This document shows, piece by piece, positions 1 to 5,137 of a stretch of DNA of 12,267 nt. The stretch comes from Pseudomonadota bacterium (GTDB lineage Bacteria; Pseudomonadota; Alphaproteobacteria; Rhizobiales; Hyphomicrobiaceae). The position numbers and the translations under genes were made by a program. The DNA lies in the NCBI GenBank assembly GCA_023412745.1, contig JAEZBZ010000342.1, positions 1 through 12,267 of the forward strand. The letters run 5' to 3'. The notes below the pieces were generated by a model, which was given only the letters and a program-made list of their open reading frames with translations, ran no database searches and was not told the DNA's origin. The first letter of the stretch is position 1, and every line of letters begins with the position of its first letter.

Positions 1-430
1 GCATGGAATGCAGGTAGACTTGGCTGGCGATCAGCACCAGCACGACGAAGATCTTGGTGCTGAGGCGCATGGCCTGCCAGCGGTTGCGCGCGATTGTGAT
101 CAATATGCGCAGCCGGTCGCGCCAGCCGCGTGCGCGCCGCACCTGATCGTCGCTGATGACGACGCTGGCCGCGTAGCCGATACCGATCCCGGTGATGACG
201 TTGGCCAGTCGCGACAGGCGCCGCCAGCCGACACCGCGCGCCAGCAGGCTAAGCAAGCTGCCGATCAACCGTGCCAGGGCATTGAACGCTATGGCGAAAC
301 CATTCCAGAAGATGCGGACTGCCGCAGCGAGTGCGTCCTGCCCGGTGAGCGCGTAGATGCCGACGAATGCAGCGACCGCGATCAGTACGAATGTGACGTA
401 CCAGCCGAACTGTCCGCTCTTCCGCGCCAC
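1..430 (-). CDS. Partial multi-pass membrane protein of unknown function (C-terminus off the left edge)
   Basis: The reading frame is open without a stop from a GTG at 428-430 to the left edge, giving 143 visible residues. The start begins MARKSGQFGW and has a GAGGGG Shine-Dalgarno-like stretch about 8 nt upstream; TTG and GTG codons further upstream in the same frame are possible but lack this signal. Residues 9-28 form a clear first membrane segment behind a short basic N-terminus. Further hydrophobic stretches lie at about 40-63, 77-93 and 126-140. Between the last two is a strongly basic loop (97-123, many Arg), expected to be cytoplasmic. No family motif was recognised. It lies 191 nt downstream of the pyrimidine 5'-nucleotidase on the same strand, with a small hairpin between them, so it may have its own promoter or be a weakly coupled third gene. 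It is clearly coding (hydrophobic pattern, GC-rich third positions), but its function is unknown. Confidence 0.72.
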   Translation of the reverse strand, partial: MARKSGQFGWYVTFVLIAVAAFVGIYALTGQDALAAAVRIFWNGFAIAFNALARLIGSLLSLLARGVGWRRLSRLANVITGIGIGYAASVVISDDQVRRARGWRDRLRILITIARNRWQAMRLSTKIFVVLVLIASQVYLHSM

Positions 431-568
431 TGCGCTAACCCCCTCACCGTTGCCCGGCAACCGCCGCCCGTTGAGTCCAGTATCGCGACTAGACGGCACT
501 TCAATGGCGCACGAATGACGGCAAGGCCAGTGGCGGGGGCGGATCGTCAACAGCTCAGCAAGCACACC

Positions 569-584
569 GTTGCAGCTATGCAAC
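569..584. repeat. 6-bp perfect inverted repeat (GTTGCA-N4-TGCAAC)
   Basis: GTTGCA at 569-574 and TGCAAC at 579-584 flank a 4-base centre GCTA. The repeat lies in the 191-base gap between the 5'-nucleotidase and the partial membrane gene, about 140 bases upstream of the latter's start. It could be a protein-binding half-site pair or an RNA hairpin. No good promoter was found right next to it; a weak TTGAAG/TACTGG pair on the minus strand is the best candidate in this gap. Confidence 0.35.
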
Positions 585-616
585 TCAAGCCACGAACGTC
601 CGGCGGCGGAATAATG

Positions 617-629
617 CGGGCTCAGCCCG
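617..629 (-). terminator. Hairpin with the 5'-nucleotidase stop codon in its loop; possible weak terminator
   Basis: On the minus strand CGGGC, TGA, GCCCG form a 5-bp perfect stem with a 3-base loop, and the loop is the stop codon of the 5'-nucleotidase gene. It is followed by CATTATT, which is only weakly T-rich. It could be a poor intrinsic terminator, a 3'-end stabilising structure, or chance in GC-rich DNA. Confidence 0.35.
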
Positions 630-1380
630 TCTGGCGCGCGGCTAGGGCAACCTGTGCCAGAAAATCAGCGAGATTTTCCGTCATGTGATGCACGTGCTCG
701 GGCGGTTCGGTCCAGGACCGGATCTTGTGCTGGATCGGATGGTCGTAATAGCTGGAATGCACCAGCACGGTGGTCATGCCGAGCGTGTGCGGGGCTTCCA
801 GATTGTGCGGCATGTCCTCGAACATCGCGGCGTTGCGCGGATTGACGCCGTGGCGGCGCACCATGCGGTCGAAGGCATCGGCCTCGGGTTTCGGCACGAA
901 TTCGCAGGCCGCGATATCGCAGATGTCCTCGAACAGGTGCAGCACGCCGAGCTTGCCGGCGACGCGTTCGGCATGCTTGCGCGAACCGTTGGTGAAGATC
1001 AGCCGACGCCCGGGCAGGCGTTCGATGAGCGCGGCCAGTTCGGGATGTTCGGGCACCACCGACAGGTCGATGTCATGCACGTACTCCAGAAAGTCGGCCG
1101 GATCGAGCTTGTGCACTTTCATCAGGCCGGACAGCGTCGTGCCGAACTGGCGGTAGTAGCTTTTCTGCAGATGCCGCGCGTGCTCGAACGGGACGCCGAG
1201 ATACTTGGCGATGAACTCGCCCATGCGCTGATCGACCTGCGCGAACAGGTTGCATTCCGCTGGATACAGCGTGTTGTCGAGATCGAAGATCCAGGTCTGC
1301 GTCGCACCAAAGCCGCGCCGTGCCATCCGCGCTGCAGCAGCGGAGATGGCGGCCTCGACCGGCTTTGTTTCGTCAGCCAT
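622..1380 (-). CDS. HAD-superfamily pyrimidine 5'-nucleotidase (SDT1/PHM8-like)
   Basis: A cytoplasmic, Mg2+-dependent phosphatase of 252 residues expected to dephosphorylate pyrimidine nucleoside monophosphates. All four HAD motifs are visible. Motif I is DLDNTLYP (nucleophile D33, acid/base D35), motif II IFTNGS (T130), motif III contains K164 in VPKPEADAF, and motif IV is FEDMPHNL (E188, D189). Residues about 45-120 form the helical C1 cap inserted between motifs I and II. The DxDNTLY plus FEDM pattern is typical of the pyrimidine 5'-nucleotidase subfamily rather than of phosphoglycolate phosphatases. The ATG lies only 3 nt after the argB stop, so the two genes are co-transcribed and probably translationally coupled; an AGAGG lies within the end of argB. 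In related alphaproteobacteria this gene commonly follows argB (recalled, not checked). The 23-residue Ala-rich extension before the first strand is unremarkable. Substrate preference cannot be read from sequence. Confidence 0.92.
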   Translation of the reverse strand: MADETKPVEAAISAAAARMARRGFGATQTWIFDLDNTLYPAECNLFAQVDQRMGEFIAKYLGVPFEHARHLQKSYYRQFGTTLSGLMKVHKLDPADFLEYVHDIDLSVVPEHPELAALIERLPGRRLIFTNGSRKHAERVAGKLGVLHLFEDICDIAACEFVPKPEADAFDRMVRRHGVNPRNAAMFEDMPHNLEAPHTLGMTTVLVHSSYYDHPIQHKIRSWTEPPEHVHHMTENLADFLAQVALAARQTG

Positions 1381-1383
1381 GGT

Positions 1384-2313
1384 TCACGCTGCCTCTTCCG
1401 CCTGGCCGACCAGGGTGCCAACACCGTGCTCGGTGAACAGTTCGAGCAGCACGCAATGCGGCACGCGGCCATCGATGACGACCACCGCCTCGACGCCGGC
1501 CTCGACGACCTCGATGCAGCCTTCGATCTTGGGGATCATGCCGCCGGAAATTGTGCCGTCGCGGATCAGGTCGCGCGCCTTTGCGACGGTCAGTTGCGGA
1601 ATGAGCTTCTTGTCCTTGTCCAGCACGCCGGCGACATCGGTCAGCAACAGCAGGCGCTTGGCCTTCATGGCGGCGGCAAGCGCGCTGGCGAAGGTATCGG
1701 CGTTGATGTTGAGCGTGTTGCCGTCGCGGTCGAAGGCGACCGGCGCGATTACCGGGATGATGTCGGAATTCGAGATGACATCGACGATGTGCGGATTGAC
1801 CTCCACCGGATCGCCGACATACCCGATGTCGACGGCCTTCATGATGTTGGACTCCGGATCCGGCATCTCGGTGATCCGCTTCGCCACCATCAGGTTGGCG
1901 TCCTTGCCGCAGATGCCGACGGCCTTGCCGCCCTGCCGGTTGATGGCCGACACGATCTGCTTGTTGATGGCGCCCGCCAGCACCATTTCGACCACCTCGA
2001 CGGTGGGCTTGTCGGTGACGCGCAGGCCGTTGACGAACTCCGACTTGATCTCGAGCTTCTTGAGCATCGCCGCGATCTGCGGGCCGCCGCCGTGCACCAC
2101 GATGGGGTTGATGCCGGACAGCTTGAGATAGACGATATCCTGGGCGAAGGCGTCGGCGAGGGCTTCGTCGCCCATGGCATGGCCGCCGAACTTCACGATA
2201 ACCGTCTGATTGTCGTAGCGCTGCAGATATGGCAACGCTTCCGCCAGAATCTGCGCCTTGAGATGCGCCGCGCCGGTCGCTGCCGTCTGCGGCTTGTCGT
2301 TCGTATCTGCCAT
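1384..2313 (-). CDS. argB: Acetylglutamate kinase
   Basis: Catalyses ATP-dependent phosphorylation of N-acetyl-L-glutamate, the second step of arginine biosynthesis, in the cytoplasm. The 309-residue protein shows the amino-acid-kinase fold landmarks: VKFGGHAM with catalytic K41, HGGGPQI (74-80) for the phosphate and acetylglutamate, GKDANL, the NINAD segment, LLLLTDVAGVLD for nucleotide binding, and GGMIPKIEGC near the C-terminus. About 35 residues precede the first strand, including an amphipathic helix (AHLKAQILAEALPYLQRY). An N-terminal helix of this kind is characteristic of hexameric, arginine-inhibited enzymes, so feedback inhibition by arginine is inferred. The ATG has a good Shine-Dalgarno (TAGGAG, about 8 nt upstream). 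A candidate sigma-70 promoter lies about 33 nt upstream of the start. argB leads a unit with the 5'-nucleotidase 3 nt downstream, and is separated from engB by an oppositely oriented gene. Confidence 0.97.
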   Translation of the reverse strand: MADTNDKPQTAATGAAHLKAQILAEALPYLQRYDNQTVIVKFGGHAMGDEALADAFAQDIVYLKLSGINPIVVHGGGPQIAAMLKKLEIKSEFVNGLRVTDKPTVEVVEMVLAGAINKQIVSAINRQGGKAVGICGKDANLMVAKRITEMPDPESNIMKAVDIGYVGDPVEVNPHIVDVISNSDIIPVIAPVAFDRDGNTLNINADTFASALAAAMKAKRLLLLTDVAGVLDKDKKLIPQLTVAKARDLIRDGTISGGMIPKIEGCIEVVEAGVEAVVVIDGRVPHCVLLELFTEHGVGTLVGQAEEAA

Positions 2314-2345
2314 GCTTATCGCTCCTAGCCCGCCGGGCGGGTGCA

Positions 2346-2373
2346 GTTATAGCGGCTTGGCCACGCCCCTCAA
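2346..2373 (-). promoter_or_regulatory. Candidate sigma-70 promoter for argB
   Basis: On the minus strand TTGAGG (2368-2373) and TATAAC (2346-2351) are separated by 16 bases. Transcription would start near 2339. The leader would carry a GC-rich 5-bp stem (CCCGC/GGCGGG region, 2329-2341) before the ribosome binding site. The placement just upstream of argB supports it. Confidence 0.55.
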
Positions 2374-2446
2374 CGAATTTCCAAATGCCGCACCGCGGCC
2401 AAACTGTGGTGGTGGGAGATGCCAGATGCGCGCCAATCGGTTAATG

Positions 2447-2476
2447 TCGCTGCCGAGTCGCCCAATGTGGCAGCGA
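2447..2476. repeat. 8-bp perfect inverted repeat in the argB / Clp-N divergent control region
   Basis: TCGCTGCC (2447-2454) and GGCAGCGA (2469-2476) are exact reverse complements separated by 14 bases, with centres 22 bp apart, about two helical turns. The repeat lies between the two divergent promoters and ends 22 bases before the start of the plus-strand -10 element, where a regulator bound upstream of or over the -35 region would sit. It is read here as an operator candidate; it could also form an RNA hairpin only if transcribed from further upstream. Confidence 0.45.
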
Positions 2477-2498
2477 GAACGCAAACAATCCGTCTGTC

Positions 2499-2507
2499 TG
2501 CTATGAT
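2499..2507 (+). promoter_or_regulatory. Extended -10 promoter element for the Clp-N domain gene
   Basis: TGC-TATGAT is a good extended -10 (TGnTATnnT). The expected -35 position (about 2479-2484) has no TTGACA-like sequence, as is common for extended -10 promoters or for activator-dependent ones. Transcription would begin near 2514, giving a leader of roughly 48 bases before the ATG at 2562. Confidence 0.5.
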
Positions 2508-2549
2508 GTTGAGCTAACGGCTCTCGTCCCCCGCGATGTGGAATCCGAC

Positions 2550-2555
2550 AGGGAG
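2550..2555 (+). promoter_or_regulatory. Ribosome binding site that fixes the Clp-N gene start at ATG 2562
   Basis: AGGGAG lies 6 bases before ATG 2562. The alternative in-frame GTG at 2538 would place this sequence inside the coding region and has no comparable signal itself. The protein from 2562 starts MSQSFAEALS, directly before the first Clp-N helix. Confidence 0.65.
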
Positions 2556-2561
2556 TGCTGG

Positions 2562-4415
2562 ATGTCGCAGTCGTTCGCTGAAGCTCTGAGCTGGCTGCCG
2601 AAATCGCGCAGCCTGGCGACGACGCTTGAGCGCGCGTTCGAGCTGGCAAAAGCGCAGAATCACAGCGTCGTGGCGTTGGAACACCTGGTGACGGCACTGG
2701 TCTCCGACAGCGACGCATCGGCCGTGCTGCAGGCCTGTCAAATTGATCTCAACCGGCTCAATCATGACGTGACGGTGTATCTCGCCGGGCTGGGCAATCA
2801 GGCCGTTGCCGGACCCGGTGTCGAGCCGGTGGCAGCGCCCGAACTGCTGCGTATTCTGGAATACGCGGCAGCGGCGGCCCAGCAGAGCCGGCGCCGCGAA
2901 ATCAACGGCGCGATCGTTCTGGCCGCGATCGTCGGTGATGGCCGCAGCCCGGCCGCTGCCATGCTGCGCGGCCAGGGGCTGACCTTTGAGGAGGCGGTCA
3001 AGGCGCTGCAGCGCGTCAACGTTGCGCAACGCCCGGCGCCACAACCAGCGCCCCAGCCTGCGCCCGTACCGGCCCCCCAGCCCGCGCCGCAACCCTATGC
3101 GCCACCGCAGGAGGCTGCGCCGGCCCCGCCGCAGCACGTCCCACAGCCGCATCCGGCTCCCGTTCCGCCGCCGCGCCCGGCTGGGCCGCCGCCGGGCTGG
3201 CATGGCGAGCAGTCCGATCCGCGCACGCAACTTCCGCCGCGCTATGCCAATGGCCAGCCGGTCGGCGTGACGGAAGAACTGCTGGCGCGTGCCCGCCAGC
3301 GCGTAGAGACCGGCCGCAAGCCTGCGCCCGAGGGCGCCGAGCCGCCCCCGCCGCCAGCAGCGCCGCATCCGGCCGAGGTGCCAGCCAGTGCGCCGCCGGA
3401 TGATTATCCGGAAGACGTGCCGAGCCATCAGCCCTCAGATCCGCAAAGCGGCTGGCCAGACCACAATGCCGAAGAGGCGGCGTCGACCGACGCCGCTATG
3501 GAGCAGGCACGCTACGAGGACGACCACGCGCCCGCCGCGCCGCCGATGCCGCCGTGGGCGCAGCGCGGGCCAGCCGCCGCAGCGCCACGACCGGCTGATG
3601 ATCCTTATGCCGATGACGCCTATCTGCGTCGCCGTTCGCAAACTGCACCGCCGCCTCCGCCCGGCGACGACAGTTATCGCCATCACGCGCCGCCTGCAGG
3701 TTATCGGCCGGAGCCACCATCGGGCAGGCCGCCTCCGCGACCTGCGCCCGCGCCCTGGCCGTCCTCGGCGCCGCCGGGTTATCCGGACGGTCCGCCCGTC
3801 GCTGCCCGCGCGCCGCAGCCCGCGCCCGCCCGCGCCAAAGCAGGCACCCAGGCTGGCAAGAAGCGCGGCGCACCGCTCGCCGCAGGTCAGCTTGTCGAGA
3901 ATGTGCCGCGGACCATGCGTGTCGGCCGGCAGGAAACGGTCGAGGTGCGGATCGCCAAGGAAGATGTCAGTGCCCTGGCCGAAGGTCTGCAGGGCACCGG
4001 CACCGCCTATCGCCACGATATCGTGGTGACGCGGGCGATGTCGGTGCGGCTGCGTGCGCCGGACGGTGGGTTCTGGGTCGAGACCGCGTCACCGGAAACC
4101 CAGTGGATCGAGAATTCGCTGGGTTCACTGTCGGACGACTACGCGAGCTGGCGCTGGCACGTCACGCCGCAGCGGGCCGGTAAAGCGCGGCTGCAACTCG
4201 TGGTGTCGGCGCGTACGGTCGGGTCGGACGGTCTCGTCGCGGAAACGGCGCTGCCGGATCGTGTGATCAACGTGAAGGTGCGGATCAACTACGCGCAAAG
4301 TGCCTCGCACTGGGGCGGATGGATCGTGGCGGCTGTGATCGGCGGTGTTCTGGCCCGGTTCGGCGAAGCTGTGTGGGACTTCGTGCAGGTGCTGCTCGGC
4401 GGCACGGGAAGCTGA
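2562..4415 (+). CDS. Clp N-terminal-domain protein with Pro-rich linker, beta-rich domain and C-terminal membrane anchor
   Basis: Unnamed protein of 617 residues. Residues 1-150 resemble the double helical repeat of ClpA/ClpB N-domains: a first repeat with the pattern LATTLERAFELA...VVALEHLVTALV and a second with LLRILEYAAAAAQ...INGAIVLAAIV. No AAA+ ATPase domain follows, so it is not a Clp chaperone. Residues about 156-440 are Pro/Ala/Arg-rich, low-complexity and probably disordered. Residues about 444-580 are beta-rich and aromatic (for example FWVETASPETQWIE and WRWHVTP), suggesting an Ig-like or beta-sandwich domain. Residues about 587-603 are one hydrophobic segment, followed by a short tail ending GGTGS. 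There is no signal peptide, so it should be a tail-anchored inner-membrane protein with its domains in the cytoplasm. It lies head-to-head with argB and tail-to-tail with engB (29 nt apart), on the opposite strand to both. A membrane-bound adaptor or sensor that binds Clp-type ligands is possible, but the function is unknown. Confidence 0.82.
   Translation: MSQSFAEALSWLPKSRSLATTLERAFELAKAQNHSVVALEHLVTALVSDSDASAVLQACQIDLNRLNHDVTVYLAGLGNQAVAGPGVEPVAAPELLRILEYAAAAAQQSRRREINGAIVLAAIVGDGRSPAAAMLRGQGLTFEEAVKALQRVNVAQRPAPQPAPQPAPVPAPQPAPQPYAPPQEAAPAPPQHVPQPHPAPVPPPRPAGPPPGWHGEQSDPRTQLPPRYANGQPVGVTEELLARARQRVETGRKPAPEGAEPPPPPAAPHPAEVPASAPPDDYPEDVPSHQPSDPQSGWPDHNAEEAASTDAAMEQARYEDDHAPAAPPMPPWAQRGPAAAAPRPADDPYADDAYLRRRSQTAPPPPPGDDSYRHHAPPAGYRPEPPSGRPPPRPAPAPWPSSAPPGYPDGPPVAARAPQPAPARAKAGTQAGKKRGAPLAAGQLVENVPRTMRVGRQETVEVRIAKEDVSALAEGLQGTGTAYRHDIVVTRAMSVRLRAPDGGFWVETASPETQWIENSLGSLSDDYASWRWHVTPQRAGKARLQLVVSARTVGSDGLVAETALPDRVINVKVRINYAQSASHWGGWIVAAVIGGVLARFGEAVWDFVQVLLGGTGS
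3030..3197 (+). repeat. Low-complexity Pro-Ala-Gln coding repeat
   Basis: Residues 157-212 of the Clp-N protein are built from irregular copies of PAPQ, PAPV and PQP, encoded by near-repeats of GCGCCxCAGCC. The tract is the densest part of a longer Pro-rich linker reaching to about 3890. It is translated in frame without interruption. Such DNA can change length by slippage, so linker length may vary between strains. Confidence 0.7.
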
Positions 4416-4444
4416 CGGCGCTGCGGCGCAACTCTTTCGAAGAC

Positions 4445-5128
4445 TTAGAACGACAGCCCGCTGGCTTCGGCAATCGCCGCCCGCACGGTATCGATGCCGA
4501 GCCGCTTCTCCGATGATGTCGTCAGCAGATCGGGGTGTGCCGCGGCGCGCTTGGCAACTACGGCCAGGGTCGCGGTGATGACGCCGTCGAGATGGCTGCG
4601 GCTGACCTTGTCGGTCTTCGTCAGAATGATGCGATAGGACACGGCCGCTTCGTCGAGCAGATCCATGATTTCGCGGTCGGGTGGCTTCACGCCGTGGCGG
4701 GAGTCGATCAGCACGAACACGCGCTTCAGCGTCTGGCGGCCGCGCAGGAAATCCCGCACCAGACCGACCCAGGCATCGACCTTTTCCTTCGGCGCCTGCG
4801 CAAAGCCGTAGCCCGGCATGTCGACCAGGAACAGCGGCACATCCACGGTTTCGAAGAAGTTGAGTTCCTGCGTGCGACCCGGCGTGTTGGACGTACGGGC
4901 CAAACCGTGCTGGCCGACCAGTGCGTTGATCAGGCTCGACTTGCCGACATTCGATCGGCCCGCGAACGCGATTTCCGGACGATCGGCAGCGGGCAGGAAT
5001 TCGTACGACGGCACGCCGCGCACGAACTGCCACGGCCGCGTGAACAGGCGGGCGCCGGGTTCAATCCAGTCGGTGAGGGCCGCTGACGCGGCGTTCTCGA
5101 CCTGTCCTGATGCCGCGCCTTTGCTCAT
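4445..5128 (-). CDS. engB: Ribosome biogenesis GTPase EngB/YihA (YsxC)
   Basis: A cytoplasmic TRAFAC-class GTPase of 227 residues needed for assembly of the large ribosomal subunit in the bacteria studied. All G motifs are present: G1 GRSNVGKSS (57-65), G2 Thr in TSNTPGRTQ (79-87), G3 DMPGYG (103-108), G4 TKTDK (170-174) and G5 TSSEK (204-208). The G2 region NTPGRTQELNFF is diagnostic of EngB. The N-terminal extension of about 50 residues before the first strand is typical of alphaproteobacterial members, and the total length is normal. The ATG lies 9 nt after the yidC stop, so it is the last gene of the rpmH-rnpA-yidC-engB unit. Downstream it meets the Clp-N gene tail to tail across a 29-nt gap with no convincing terminator; some read-through antisense to that gene is possible. 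Confidence 0.96.
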   Translation of the reverse strand: MSKGAASGQVENAASAALTDWIEPGARLFTRPWQFVRGVPSYEFLPAADRPEIAFAGRSNVGKSSLINALVGQHGLARTSNTPGRTQELNFFETVDVPLFLVDMPGYGFAQAPKEKVDAWVGLVRDFLRGRQTLKRVFVLIDSRHGVKPPDREIMDLLDEAAVSYRIILTKTDKVSRSHLDGVITATLAVVAKRAAAHPDLLTTSSEKRLGIDTVRAAIAEASGLSF

Positions 5129-5137
5129 GTCGGATGC

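Noticed and set aside
8..688. 226-codon plus-strand open frame at the left edge
   Set aside because: Antisense to the partial membrane protein, whose minus-strand frame has proper hydrophobic segments; the plus-strand translation is low-quality Asp/Ala/Arg-rich.
685..2328. 547-codon open frame on the plus strand across the 5'-nucleotidase and argB
   Set aside because: It is antisense to two genes with intact family motifs; its translation is His/Asp/Arg/Val-rich without fold-like pattern. It is a typical GC-rich shadow frame.
2538..2561. GTG at 2538 as start of the Clp-N protein
   Set aside because: It has no good ribosome binding site, whereas ATG 2562 is preceded by AGGGAG at 6 nt and leads straight into the first Clp-N helix.
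3388..4029. Arg/Pro-rich open frames overlapping the Clp-N linker on both strands
   Set aside because: They arise from the GC-rich Pro/Ala codons of the real gene; none has motifs, membrane segments or a ribosome binding site.
4405..4444. Bidirectional terminator between the Clp-N gene and engB
   Set aside because: Only 4-bp stems (GCGC/GCGC and TCTT/AAGA) can be drawn, with no T-run on either strand.
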